A stretch of 64,000 bases of DNA from Brachypodium distachyon. Its lineage: Eukaryota; Streptophyta; Magnoliopsida; Poales; Poaceae. Positions 9,552-22,474 of the stretch are shown here, one piece after another. Each line of letters opens with the position of its first letter. The first letter of the stretch is position 1. The translations under genes and the position numbers were made by a program. A model generated the notes under the pieces. The model made no database searches. It was not told the origin of the DNA and saw only the letters and a list, made by a program, of their open reading frames with translations. Location of the stretch: positions 14,230,613 through 14,294,612 of the forward strand of contig NC_016135.3 of the NCBI RefSeq assembly GCF_000005505.3, read 5' to 3'.

Positions 9552-12500
9552 CTACATAGCTCGATTCTCTTTCCATCTGTTTCTCTTCGAAACAGGTTTC
9601 CATGCGTTGACATAATCGAGGAATGACATAGAAGGGCTGTCCTTTGGTTGCGCATGTACACGAGAGGAACGCCGCAACACAGCCTCTTCAAGTAACATCT
9701 TCTGTGTGACGTCCTTCAATCTCTTCTCCAGAGCATTACTATATCAGCCAGCAAAAGGACAAACAGTTAGCTGCTAGATAAGAGAGCAAAGGTTTGAACA
9801 TACCTGTTGCAGCAAATAACTATAGGAACTAAGAGTGTCGCTATATAGCAAAGGGTTTTCCTGGCCCCAGTAGGTTCTAGGGCAACACAAAAGATCAAGT
9901 AGCCAAGATTTTCTTCATATTCATATCCAAAAATTCATACAAAAACTAAGGGTGCACGATACATTTATTCAACTAAAGACTGAAAAATATAAGCGAATTA
10001 ATATACAAGAACCATATGTCATGTTCTAGAAAACAGCTTGAAGGACGAAGAAAAAACACTTCCGGTGTGTTCGGTTTTGTGCCAAAGCTATTGGCATCCC
10101 ATGATAATTTGGTGCTTGTTTGCTTTGTTGCCAATGAGTACCTACCCATCCCTCTCACAGATTCATGCCAAATCTTTAGTCAAGTGTGGGATCAAGAATT
10201 CTCGGCCAAGAAATTAGTAGACCAATTCTTGCCCAGATTTAGTATGGCTATATTGGGCATGAACCAAACATACCATTCATGTTTGGGAACTTCAGGCCAT
10301 CTAGGTACTAAGACATCTAGCCCGCCAAAATTAAGGATCAACATCCAACAAAAATAGGTAAGAGTGAAACAGAAAATTAGTAGCTCAAAACAACTGCAAT
10401 AATGGGCCATATCTTCGCTAAAAGTAAAAGTACGATCATTCACATTGGTCTACATAGCCAAATCAAATGAATAAATGATATGACGTGCAATGTAATGATC
10501 AGCGGTTTCTTATTCCCTGGTGTCATGTTCTTCCAGATCCAGAATGAAACAGAAAAAATAGTGGCTCAAAACAACTGCTCCGATAGCAAGCCTAAATATC
10601 ATCACTAAAAGTTAAAGTACGACCATTCATGCTGGTCTACATAGCCAAATCTAATGATATGACGTGCAATGACTTGTAAAGCAAGGTCAAAAAGGACAAC
10701 ATCATGAAGAACATCAGAATTCAGGATAAACTGAAGATATATAATTAAGATAAATTCAAAATATACAAAGCTTCAGATATGAAATGTGATGCTCTGCACT
10801 TCCTACTATCAACCATATCTCTTTCAAAAATCAACAAAAAGGCCATCGCCACATCACAAAACGGTTGATAAGTAGGAAACGAATTAGAGCATATACTAAA
10901 CAAAAGACTTCCAATTCCATACCTTATCTTATCATAGAACTTTTCAAGCTGTCGTTTGAGTGCTCTCTCTCTTATACCTTTAATATTTAATGATCCGATG
11001 AGCGCGTCAAGCTGTTATTGCAATAACATAATATTGTTATAGCCAGAAAGGTAGGTAAAGGGATTTATATAGTTAGAAAAAATCACCTCTTCCTTGGTGC
11101 TATAGTACCCCCACTCTTCTGAATCTGCATTTTCAACAAAAAGTCTTCCTTCGCGTCGAAAAAACCAATACCTGTTGTACAATCTATCTTTTCCCAGAGG
11201 ACTAGTCCGTATTGATTGGTCCACCATTTCTGTTTCAAGATGCCTCCTCTACAAACAGAAAGACAAGAGAATTACTATCATGAACAGCTTCAGCAGAGAC
11301 ATGCATGGACCTAAGTAAGAATTAACAGGTCTGCATAGAAGTTCACGTGGATCAAAAAGGTATACTGGTATAGGTTCTCACCAGATACAATTTTCCATCT
11401 CCCGTCTTGCTGGCAGAAGCAATTTTCCTCTCCTTCCCTTCTTTTCCCACAGGCTGACCATTAGCACTCTCATTGCCATTCTGTGCAGCATGTGTCTGAT
11501 TCATTTCATTTTTTGTCACACCTTCCATGTTCAGCTTCTGCTCTTCCTTATTCTTTCTAATGACCTCTCTTTTTTCTGCTACAAGGGCTTGTTGCTGATC
11601 AATCCGTTCTTCCAATTTCTCTTTTACAGCAGATGTTGCAATGGCTTCATCCACCAGTTCCCGTAGAATTTGAAGTTTTCGACCAGTGTGAACAAGACCA
11701 TAGTGACCCCTCCGTACTGTTGATATGTTACTGGAGAAATCTTTTTTACTTGTCATTTCCATGAAATCACATAGATAATCCGTCCAGGTGAGTAAAGATA
11801 CCTACACATGATTCATGTGAATATGCATGGAATAAAATATGAAAGCACTTCACGCACATTTGAATTTTGACTAATAAGATGAAGTCACCTTTGATTTTCT
11901 GTTCTTGTTCTGTAGAAATGCAAAATATTCACCTTCATCTTTAATGAGCAAATGGAAAAGGGCAGCATGTATTTCCACAATAAGAACAAGATTGGTTTCT
12001 TTATGGCAAATTGCATTCTCCAGATCTGAGAGGGAAAATGGTGATAAGCATAAAAGCCTTCCAAAAGACATACAGAAATCCCAGACCATAAGGAGATCTC
12101 CCACAGAATTTGTAGGCACTTTGAAATCTCTGGATGGTGGGCATTTCTTTGACAAAACAAGGTCATCTGCTGCAGGCTTCACTAAAAGATCATCAATTGG
12201 GTATTTAAAAGGTGGTTCTACTTGTTCCGCATCTGAAAGTCAAAGTGAACAATTGTTAGCATTGTAAAAATGCAGTACAATGAAACCAATGTTAACATAT
12301 GAACTAAAAGTGGTGACATGAATATCTGCTTAATCACCTTTCTTCAACCTTTTCCTGGCATCTTCTGTGGTTCCATTCTCTAGTCTTTTCCTCGCTTTGG
12401 ACAATCCTTCACCATTCTGTGCGCCACGATGTCTTAGGATCATAATAACACAAAACAGAATAAAGGAAATGAGGAAAGATGCTTACCATCATATCTTTTG

Positions 12501-13834
12501 GAGGATCAGTGGGTATGCCATATTTCTGTGCAAGATTTACACGTACGATCCATGGAGAATTTTGTGATGTTGATTCCCTAATAAAAATCTTCAGCATATT
12601 ACGACCAGTAGGTGCTTTCTTGCGAATCAGATCATCGGCTGTGAGAACTGAAGTGCTGATAACTGCATTTTCTTGACCAATCCAGCCAACCTCATATGTT
12701 GCGGTGTTACCAGAACCTATAACCTTCAGAATCTTACAAGCAGCCTCAGAAGCATCTTTTTTAGCATGTAATTCTAATCCTTCAAACAGATCCTCTTGCA
12801 GACTGGCATATATCTTGTTGACAAGGTCAGTTAAGTTAAGAGTACCTGAAGCAAATATAGTAGAAAACTCCAGTTCATTAGAAAAAATAATAAGAACACA
12901 AATGTTCTCAACAACAAACATTTTGCTGTCTTGCAGAGTAGAACACTTAAGAGTATGAAAACATCATATAAGCATATAAACACATCAATAATTTGAGCCA
13001 GCATGAAAAAAGGGCTGAAGGTTGACACATCTAACTAAATGTGCAATGAAAATATATGCCACAGATTTCCATGAACAATCCAAAAGAAAGAGATGCAAAC
13101 CTAAGTGGGACTCGGCGTCATGTATGGATATAAACATAAAATCTCTAACATGATAAACTCCTTACCAACATTAAATTATTTTCATGCAAAGGTATTACAA
13201 AAAAATAGAATAAACACTAAACTAACAATATTAACTCAATGTAACTTTATCTAGGGATCAGAAAACACAAAACAAAAGGGTATATGTTTTTGGCCAGAGG
13301 CGAGCAGTGCATCACAAAGAAATAAACATATCACGAGATTGAAAATTTATAATCATAACAATAGTGCCAATAATGTAAAGTCGGGAAAAGCTTGGCCTTA
13401 CTGTATTGAACCATCTGGAGAACAGGAGATATTAGCTCTTTTGGCAATTGTTGAGCCTTCTCTGCAGCATGCTGCTCTGAGACCAAAGCTTCCTCATAGG
13501 TTAAATTAGATTTTCCAGACACCTTACAAGTCCAAACTCTTTTACGGTAAAGGTTCAACCTATTTAGGTATTGCCTAATCAATAGTCAAGGATACACGTA
13601 TATTGCTGCAACATAATCTATTGGAAGTACAGAAGTTGCAATGTATCAGATTTGATTGGAAATTACACTTCATATCAGGTAAAAATCGATTAGTTGCCAA
13701 TAGTTGTATGTAAGAGGATACTGATAATCTCGGAATATCTCATTAGTAAATCGAACTTGGAACACCTTCTCCTTAGGATCTAAGTCCTTTGGTGGGTCCA
13801 GCAAGAAGAAAGGTGTCCTCTTCAAGAGAGGCAT
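9552..13834 (-). CDS. WAC/DDT/WHIM-domain chromatin remodelling subunit (DDT-WAC type)
   Basis: Nine coding exons run 5' to 3': 13834-13722, 13574-13402, 12845-12487, 12416-12338, 12232-11889, 11801-11382, 11248-11087, 11011-10923 and 9738-9552. All introns are GT-AG, phases close and the total is 641 aa. Residues 1-110 (start MPLLKRTPFFLLDPPKDL) form a WAC/Acf1-type DNA-binding domain. About 255-330 is a DDT domain (VPTNSVGDLLMVWDFCMSFG). About 357-440 is WHIM1-like (LTWTDYLCDFMEM and onward), with a Lys/Glu-rich coiled coil around 400-460. About 500-550 is the WHIM2/D-TOX block (PLGKDRLYNRYWFFRREGRL). In plants such proteins partner ISWI-type remodellers in the nucleus; that partnership is family knowledge, not visible here. 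The start is the first in-frame ATG and matches the family N-terminus. The last intron (10922-9739) is long and repeat-filled. Confidence 0.88.
10064..10274. mobile_element. Small inverted-repeat element in the last intron of the DDT gene
   Basis: The left end GGTGTGTTCGGTTTTGTGCC and the right end (reverse-complemented) GGTATGTTTGGTTCATGCCC form an imperfect inverted repeat about 20 bp long. The element is 211 bp and non-coding. No convincing target duplication is seen. The GTGTTTGGTT-type terminus is typical of grass Tourist-like MITEs. Confidence 0.55.
10365..10671 (-). repeat. Direct duplication within the last intron of the DDT gene
   Basis: A segment of about 128 bp starting TGAAACAGAAAA and ending ATATGACGTGCAATG occurs at 10365-10492 and again at 10545-10671, offset by 180 bp. 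It shows scattered substitutions and small indels. Shared landmarks are GCTCAAAACAACTGC and GGTCTACATAGCCAAATC. It is an old local duplication with no coding content. Confidence 0.75.
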
Positions 13835-15180
13835 CGGGTCCCTAGAATACAACCTCTACAAAAGGCACAATTTGTTCGGCACCTGCAAAAATTCACAACA
13901 GTTACTGCATTCTCCTTCCTGAGAAACTCTAAGGCACTAAAGGTCACACGCCACATAAATGAATCACAAGAAAATAAGTATGATTAACTAACAAATGAAG
14001 ATAACTTTTAATTGATATAAGTCCAAGTATCCAATAATGGATGGCTCGTCAACTCTTCAAAAATTCATGGATGAAACAACATGTGGTAAAAAATAATAAC
14101 ACTTGAAATCCTGTAACTTGTACACTGATCACACATTTTCTGTGCTAATCTTATATAAAACGTTTCAAAATGCATTCTGTACACGCTAATTTTCAGTGAA
14201 AAAAATACAATAGTCTGCTAAAATTCCTTGATATCGCCACACAGGCGCACATGTATAAACTAACAGCACCCAAGTGTGACTCTTAGATTCAAACAAGCAA
14301 GAAGTTCTACCGTTCACAACAACAAAATGTGCTTCAAATTTTCATGCAGCAGCATCAATCATGGCCAAGTTCGACTCTGAGCACAAGGCACTCATATGGT
14401 CATATCCCAGGATCAGTTCTCTGGACCAAGAACCAATAAATCCCCAGAACCACAACAATGCACTAGCCATTTGCATCCATCCACCCGCAAGCACAAATTA
14501 CAAAGACAAAAAGGAGCAATGTTTTGCTGACAACCACGCTTTAACAAACCACATGAACATGCCGCTCCATTCCGCAGAATCCACTAACCAAGAAAGTCCC
14601 TGAACAAATCAACATCGATCGCCCATGAACAAATCACCAATGCATGGGGAGGCGACCAAGCTCCCCGAGCCCAACAGCCACCGAAACCCCATTCAAAACC
14701 CAGAAACTCACCATTTCCCCCACCCGACCACACGAAACCCCGAATAACCGCCTCCAAACCCTAGCCAACCGCAAGGACGCTGACGCGTCCCGCCGGCAAC
14801 CTCAAAACCATCCTTGCGCGAACAAAACCCGCAAACCCATCAAAACCACGACGGAATCAGCTCGAACCATCGATCCTGCATCAACCCGCGTCGTAATTAA
14901 ATAACAAGGGCAAAGGACGACGGAGCCTCACCGGGGAGCCCGCTGATACGGCACGGCCGGTGGCGAGGCGGGGGTCACCGGTGAGCTGCGCGGGGAGGTG
15001 GGCACCACGATGCAGCGGCGCAGGGCGTGTGGCTGCGGGACGGTATGCGGCGGCCGGACCACCACCCCTTGTTCGGCGGCGCGGTGGGGTTTTGGCGCTC
15101 GAGTTTTCGAGCTGCGAACAACAGAAGCCGAATGGGGAAGAGAAGAACGAACGAGCGAGCGGCTCCCTCGCTCGAAGGAA
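13835..15180 (-). promoter_or_regulatory. 5' UTR with probable leader intron, and promoter of the DDT gene
   Basis: Just upstream of the ATG an AG acceptor (TTTTGTAG, near 13855) fits a leader intron whose donor is GGTGAGGC, around 14930. The GC-rich stretch 14930-15150 would then be the noncoding first exon and proximal promoter. Several open frames of 60-95 aa here are compositional. The leader intron is inferred from splice signals and the jump in GC content; transcripts would decide it. Confidence 0.45.
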
Positions 15181-16058
15181 TTTTTTGCGTTTTTTTATAT
15201 TTAAGAAAATTATAGCGGTTTGATGTGGCCAAAGGAACGGACGGTTTCTCGGACAATCTCAATATTTGCTCCTTTTTTCGGACTCACTATAAAACTTTGC
15301 TGCGTCTAATGATCCTGCCATCTATACTTCTGTTTTCGTAGAGCAAAGCTTACCCCCGGTCTTTCATCAATCGATATACACCGTTTCTTATTATTGAGAT
15401 CACACATAGTGTTCATCTCAGTTTCAACTCAAAGAAAATACGGTAAAAAAACAAAACCTCCTAGAGTATCGCTCTAATGTCACCTCATCACTTGTCGAAA
15501 AGACATCCTGAAGCGGATTTGATGGTCTCCGATCATAGGTCGCATGTGTCAGCTATCTTCATCATCATTTTTCACAGCATGGTTGACGCGCCTAGATCCA
15601 GACACACACGTCGCCTGCTGCCTTGACCATTGTAGCCACACGTGTCAACCTAGTGGCGGCCATAGCACGCCCGCCAGCCGATGTTGTTGCCGATCTCTTG
15701 GTTGCCCAAAGCCTTCGACCGATTCCGTTGAGGATAGATCTGAGGACGTCAGAGATGGAGTTGGCGCCCCGCCGAGCTACTTGTCGGAGAAACAAGAAGG
15801 TGGACCCTCCCCTCTGAAGCTGCAGCAATGATGTCTGTCGCACCTCAGCGTACACGCGTCGCGCCATCTCCTCTGACCTGCAGTTCCAACAACGACAGGG
15901 ATCCCCTGGCACCTCATCATGCTCCTCGTCAAAAGGATCTCCAGAGATTGCTCAGGAGCGGCCCCGGGTCACCTCCAATGACCCTCCGAAGGGTGTGTCA
16001 TCCAAACCGTGTGTCCCTTCTCCACTCTCGGCCCTATTGTATATAAGTGTTCCATATA
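15181..16058. other. No gene; GC-rich unknown repeat-like block
   Basis: The region 15540-16040 is GC-richer than its surroundings and has overlapping open frames of up to 106 aa on both strands. None has a recognisable domain or a plausible gene structure. It may be a fragment of a larger repeat. Confidence 0.4.
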
Positions 16059-16119
16059 CTCCCTTTGTTCCAAAATAAGTGACTTGGATTTGTATGTCAG
16101 TTATTTTGGGACAGAGAGA
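16059..16119. mobile_element. Small Stowaway-like element
   Basis: CTCCCTTTGTTCCAAAATAA on the left pairs with TTATTTTGGGACAGAGAG on the right, forming a 61 bp near-palindrome of the grass CTCCCTCCG class. It is a degraded mini-copy. Confidence 0.7.
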
Positions 16120-16342
16120 AAATATTTTTAACTCAGCTTTCAAACATATAATGTCACGGTTTGCACGGAGAGCATTTTAGAGATGTGTCATCTTTTGGTT
16201 GCTCTTGCTTTCTACCGTTGTGGATCCCATTCCATGCTCGTAGGATGAGCAAGTAAAATGAATTGAATATGGGAGCCGGATTCTGGATAATGGTTGTACA
16301 TGGTTTAAAATCAATGTTCCACTAATATGAGTAGGTATGTAA

Positions 16343-17016
16343 GAGCATCTTCAATGACATCTCCAAAGCTATCCCGAACATCCTACTTGAGGTATATGGA
16401 CATCTTGATTCTAAATCATCCTCCAATGTAGTACTCCAAACGGACAAAATGTCCTCTTTGTCCCAAATTTAGGGCAAGTTTGGGATGTCCGTAAGTCCAA
16501 TGTCCGTCCTGACCCACACCTTTCTCTCCCTCTCCCCCGTGACTTATCTTCTTCTCCCTCTATGTCCTCTGGCGATCGAGCAATGTGGCACGAAACACTG
16601 ATATTTTCTATCCCGATGCAAGTTTCGTGATGATTTTATATAGAATGACAGAGGATAAGTCTATGTACTGTGCATACAAAGACAAAGAATTATTGCTAGA
16701 AATACAATCTGAGTTTCTTTGGAAAAACAATGATACGAAGAAAAACATGTTTATATGTCAAAATAGATTAAAAAATGAAAAGAGTGAAATTTGCAAATAG
16801 AAAAAATGTCCTCATTTATGTAATTTATTTGTATATTTTTAAAATTTAAACAAAGTATGTATGTGTGCAAATAGCCAAAATGCAAAAAATCAACAGACAT
16901 GTCCGTTTTGGGAGACGCCGTTAGATGACAGGGACGGCCACCGGACGGACACATGTCCACTTGCTCCCATAAATGGACATTTGGGGATAAAATTTGAGGA
17001 CCCATTGAAGATACTT
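16343..17016. mobile_element. Tourist-like (PIF/Harbinger) non-autonomous element
   Basis: The ends are GAGCATCTTCAATG on the left and its inverse with two changes on the right (CATTGAAGATACTT). TAA lies directly outside each end (16340-16342 and 17017-17019), the target duplication typical of PIF/Harbinger elements. The body is 674 bp, contains inverted subterminal GGACAT/ATGTCC motifs and has no transposase. Similar internal segments (ATGGACAT near both ends) suggest extended terminal repeats. Confidence 0.75.
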
Positions 17017-20000
17017 TAAATTTTCTTATATCTAAGTAGGAAAACCCACTACATGATTTCTCTCAACATGCAAGCATGCCACATCATCAATCATTAATTT
17101 GTTCACACCTATTTAGTGGAAACTCATATTTTTGCACATGCATGCATGGTAGTTTCCATCAAGCTATCATCACTAAGTGAAAAATCTACAATTTCATTAT
17201 ATGTTTTTAATTTTGAATACTCTGACGTTATATTCAATTTTCATGTTTATTAAAAATTTCTGCAACAACGTGTGTGGCATCGTCTTATCAGGAGCCCCTC
17301 CACTCCACGTAATCACGATTGTTTATGCACCTCAAACCGTGCAGCTGTGCGAGCGGACACATAGTAATGAGCTCGGGAAGCGGTTTTTGCCCACCACGTA
17401 CACCAGTGAGTACAGTCTGGACGCGTGAGGCCCGTCGGAATCTCGCCTCAGCTCTGTGATTAAGAATGAATGGCAGGGCCACTCAGTTTTTTTTTTAGGG
17501 AAGCAGGGCCACTCAGCTCTGTGATTAAGAATGAATGGCAGGGCAAACTCGCACTTGGGCTTTCAGTAAGTTCATGAATGAATAAAGAAGCGACCCTTTC
17601 GGCCATTGAGAACCCGTGAAAAAATACATTGGGCTTAATTTAACTGGGCTCGTCTACGTCGCAAGAAAATAAAAACTGGACTCGTTTCTCTTTTCCAAAA
17701 GAGCATCAAAGCGGGCCAAAAGGCTTGGGAAGCTGCAGGCTTCAACCTGTGGTAAACAGAACCGATCCAATGCAGCCCCAACTCGGACACTCTCGCAGGC
17801 AAGAACAACGTCTTCCCAGCAAAACCCCACAACTCAATGCTCATCAAAGCAAAGAAACCTCACCTTCTTTCAATTGACCGGCGGTAGTGCATAGCAGCAC
17901 TTTTTTTTTTGCTTTATCTCCTTGGGGAAGCCTCTATGTTGATTGCACTAAAACTTAATTATACACAGCATGAAACCGTCGGAATTTTCATGTGTGATTT
18001 TGTGATTGAACAGAGTGCATTAATATTCTCAACTGAAATTTTAGAGCTCATTCTCGGCTTCATCTAAACTTGCTGGAAAGAGATCACGTCCTTTTAATTT
18101 TCTTTGATGCAAAGCAATGATTCAAACGACATAGATATGTTTATTTTTCTTAAGATTGCAGTTCTCCTCTTTTTTCCAACTAATCAAAGATGGCCTACTT
18201 TGAGACACGCATGCGTCATGGCAATTGATACTTGAACAGTTGATGCTGATTTGCGTATCAATTAACGAGATTAATTCTATATTAGGGATTTCGCCGCTTC
18301 ATACCATCTGCAGATTTAATTTGGAAACCTTCAGCATAAAGAATGCAAATTGACCAGTTAGTCAGCACGTACACCAGCCGCATTTTTTCCCCATTTTTCA
18401 GCTAAGTGCCAAAGTCCAAAGTCTGAAGCATATCCCACACTCCTAATCGAGTATATTACAGTTAGTCCTAGATATTGCAAAAGAATGCCAAGGCGAGACA
18501 AAACCATTATAAGTTTATAACAACATGACAAATTATTAACAACCAAACATAATAACAAAAATGATTGCACGCCGTAGATCTCCCTCCACTTACGTCAAAC
18601 GCTAAAGCTGACAAGTTATCGGGCACGACGACGTCGGCGAGTTATAATGATTAGTTAGAAGGAGGAATATAAATGTTAGGTGGTAGGCGGATGATCCCTT
18701 GCTGCTTTATCTACGAGAGCCGAGAGGTCATGAAGCCCCCGGTCAATAAAGCTAAACGAGACGCAGCGCCTGGAAGGAAGGAAATCAAGGAATTAATGGG
18801 ACAACGATGCATCAAGCAGGCAGGCTCATCATCATCAAATGGTTTTTTGTCACTTTGGGCAGTCTTCTTCCTGAACGAAATGGCGATTGTTTTCGAGGTA
18901 TAATTTGGATGAACGATGCAAAGCAGTTGTTTCGTTTGAAAAATGCATGCGTGTACCAGGCTCTGCTCACGCTAGGCCTTCAGAATTTGGACCCAAGTTT
19001 CACAGGTCTGCGATTCAACTGTTGTTATGATGCCTCTCTTCTTGTGTAACTGTGTCTTGCATGTAGGTGTTGCAGAGAACGATCTCAATTCTCAGATGCC
19101 CCCCAAGAGGAACAAATGAACCATTGAGTCCTCCAAACTGAAGTCAAAATGGCTGCTACCTACTAACCAACACCAGCATCATTATTTATTAAACAGGTTT
19201 CATGGACCATGAGAGGACTGACCATGCAACGTAAACGCTCTCGGTCACATGCAGCTTTGTGATTAACCAAAGCAATGACGGCATCATTCTATGATGGGGC
19301 AATTGTATAATCCAAAGGAATGCGCAGCCGTTGAACCTGAACACGCGTGCATGCACGTCGGTTGTGCTGCGGATGGGCTCGAGTAGTCGTGTTCTTTTGC
19401 TGTAGGGCCGTATCTTACAATTAATACTGCATGTATCTTAATCTGTATGAACCGCCCACTGAAGTGCAAATGCTGAACAGCCGTGTTTGTTTATGGGTTA
19501 AGGTACACCAAACTAGCAGCAGTTTCTTATACAGTATTGGATTTAGAAGGTTCCTTTGGCTCAGTGCAGGGATACTGTCTATCTTAACAAACCGCAGTAG
19601 TCTAGATATATCTCCAACAACTCTGCTAGTTAACCACCTGAATTCCCTCAACACTGAACAAAAAACAAGTAAATTCAGAACCTTTTTCGACCCTTCTTCT
19701 GAATTCCGGCACCGATGTATACCCAGGAAAAAAACAGTAATTAATAATGATATGTAAAGGATCAGACGCAATGGTTCGCAGGGTTTGTGGCAAAATCCCA
19801 GACGGCAAAAACAACGTCTTCATTAATCATATATCCTGTCCGGCCGGTCAGCAAATGTTAGGCAGGGACGAACTGGAAACCCGTTTACCCGTGTCACCTC
19901 AACGCGCGGACTCTCCATCAGATCCAGCGAAAAAACATCCAGAACCCTAACAACTCCCGGAGAAATTTGGCAAATCTGCAGGGTCCATAAATAAATGAAA

Positions 20001-22474
20001 ACAGTACGCGGGATCGAGTGGATTTTTAGCTAATCGCACGGGACTCTTGATGTTTCAGGGGTAGGTAGGTGCAGGCTGCAGCCTCTTGTTGGTCGGACCT
20101 GACAGGTCAGATCGAGAGCCAGTTCTGGTTAGGTTCGTCTCGATGGCGCCGGCTTCTGAGAATGGCAACAAGAAGATGCTGCCCGGTGTTAATTTAATCC
20201 ATAGCGCGTTTTCACTTTGTCAGGTCAGAATGTCAGATCCGAGAATCAAGAGTGCGAGATATTGTAAAGAAACATGGACACTCGATGCGGGTGAGGGGGA
20301 ATTGGAACTCTGGAGTCTGGTCTGATCTTGAGAAAATCAATTTGCGTGGCCACAAATCCACAGTAGAACTTGCATGTAAAAGATACTCCATATACAGATG
20401 AATTTTTACATGTATAAGCTCCCAAAATTAACTATGCATTCTTGCCATTACCAAACGGCATGCGTCGACTATGACTTGTAATGTTAACGGCGGGTGTATT
20501 ACAGTATAAATTCTTGGAGCTGATGGCATCTGTAGAAATTTTCCTATATAGATATATCTATAAGACTGAAGATTCCCTCTTTTCCATACTAAATTGCAGA
20601 GAGAGATCACATCGGAGGCTTACCATGTCAACGTGCAGTATGAGCCCAAGCATTAATCAAGGAACGACGACGACCGATTGAACTTTGCGTTTCATTCATG
20701 TGTGCAACATGCATGCATGAATCTCGTTGTCGCAAACATTCCATCTGGTAAGCCACTATACGTACGTACGTATACCAATGGACAAAGACGTACGTACACC
20801 TCTTCTTTTTCTTCCCAAGAACACACGTTAAAAAAGTTGTCGTTTCAACATGCACACGAGAGGAGATCGATCGAGAAGACGAGTACGTCGAGTCGAGTCG
20901 AGTCCAATGTGCATTCCTTTGTCTAGCCTAGCTATATGTGTATCTATCTAGCCTAGGTCCAAAAGAAGGCAAGATCCACTTGAAATCTCCGTCTCCAACA
21001 CGCAAATGAGGTGCCCGGAAACCTGACTGCTGCTGGCCGGATCATTATCCTCGCTCACCTATCAAATCCGTAAAAAGACGACCCCGGCATGCACAGCACA
21101 GATCCGTTTTGCCCACGTGACAGATGGATCAATACATTCATTCACCCTTGTGCGTGACAGACGTAACGTGCACCATGAGAGGGGATGATCTGCGTCGCTA
21201 CTTGGCACTTGCGTGGTGCTTCGCCGCCTAAAAGAACAGAAGAATAAAATGGAGTGATGCAGGTGAAAGGAGTTTGCTTGGGAGATGGCGAGAAAATGGC
21301 CGGTCGGTACAACTCCACTAGCGCTGATCGGCAGGGAGTACTACTGGAGAACGACCCGTGAACAATGACTTGTTCTTGGGTTAATTGCTTGGGGGACGAA
21401 ATAAATGGGAGACCCCCTCTCAAGTCTCAACAATAACTAGCAGGAGCAGCACGCATCAACTGGCTAGCTAGTGGTACTAGAAGTGCACCAGATTGCTTAA
21501 AAGAACAAAAATTTGTACCGGACTGCGAATTAAACAATAGGATAGTACGTTCGTTCGTCATGGCCGGCTGCGCAAGCAGGGAGTATGATTGACGGTTGGT
21601 ATCATGCCTATATCTCTAGCTATAATATATACTACTCCTGATAATAGTCACGTACACCTGAATGTTAGCGTGTCCGTTACATAATTTTTGTCGAAATCTT
21701 ACATGTATCTAGACACTTTTTAAAAATAGATACATCTATTTTTGGATAAATTTGAGACAAGAATTATGAAACGGAGGGAGTAATTTTTTGGCGACGATGC
21801 TCGAGGTTGGCACTTGGCCTGTAAAATGTTATTTAGAATCTATTTAGAGTGTGACTTGCTATTTTTCGAAAATAGTTTTGGATGTATACGTACTGTCGGT
21901 TTGTTTCGTGCAATGTTGCATGCATATAGGTAATTGGTGTTATATGTATTTTTGCCGCCAATTTCGCAGTGATACTTGATTCAATGGCGTATAATGCCTC
22001 ACTACGATTTCCGTGGATGCAAATTGTATTTTTCACCTTACCTGAAACTTTCTAAAAAAAATCGGAAAATAATTAGAGTAAAGTGTTCATCATTAATTCC
22101 TCATGCCCCTCACATATATTTTCTACGGAGTACTTATTTTAGATTCAAGATTCCACATAGTCTATGTGGAATTAGTAATAGCTAACAGAAGAGTTATAAT
22201 AACACAGAAAAGTTAGGAATGTACATTTCGTTTCTTGCCCATCAATTAGGCAAAGCAAAATCTTTTCCTGTTAAATTATCCACACAAAAAAAGGGCATTT
22301 GTACTAAAATTTCCGTAACTAATTAACTATCAATCTGTCAATACTAATACGTTACTACTCATAAGTAACTACACAGCATCATATTCCTCAAGAAGCTCCC
22401 CGGTACGTGTTCTTTGGTACGCGAGATAATGCAATGGCTGTTTGAATGACATGGCATGCATTCACTCTGCCACG
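17017..22474. other. 5.4 kb without a recognisable gene
   Basis: No frame longer than about 116 codons is present and none has recognisable protein content. I see a duplicated segment (CTCTGTGATTAAGAATGAATG at about 17452 and about 17516), an ACGT-rich simple repeat near 20760-20795, a GAGTC repeat near 20890 and a decayed Stowaway-like right half ending near 21781. The part next to 22475 includes the 3' flank of the receptor kinase gene. Confidence 0.5.
21690..21781. repeat. Decayed Stowaway-like element (right half)
   Basis: TACATGTATCTAGACACTTT and ATAGATACATCTATTTTTGG, followed by ACAAGAATTATGAAACGGAG, match the interior and right end of the local CTCCCTCCG element class (compare 43190-43393). 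The left terminus has been lost. Confidence 0.6.

Noticed and set aside
20755..20900. ACGTACGT- and GAGTCGAGTC-rich patches as possible regulatory arrays
   Set aside because: They are short simple-sequence patches more than 1.5 kb downstream of the only nearby gene, with no further support.
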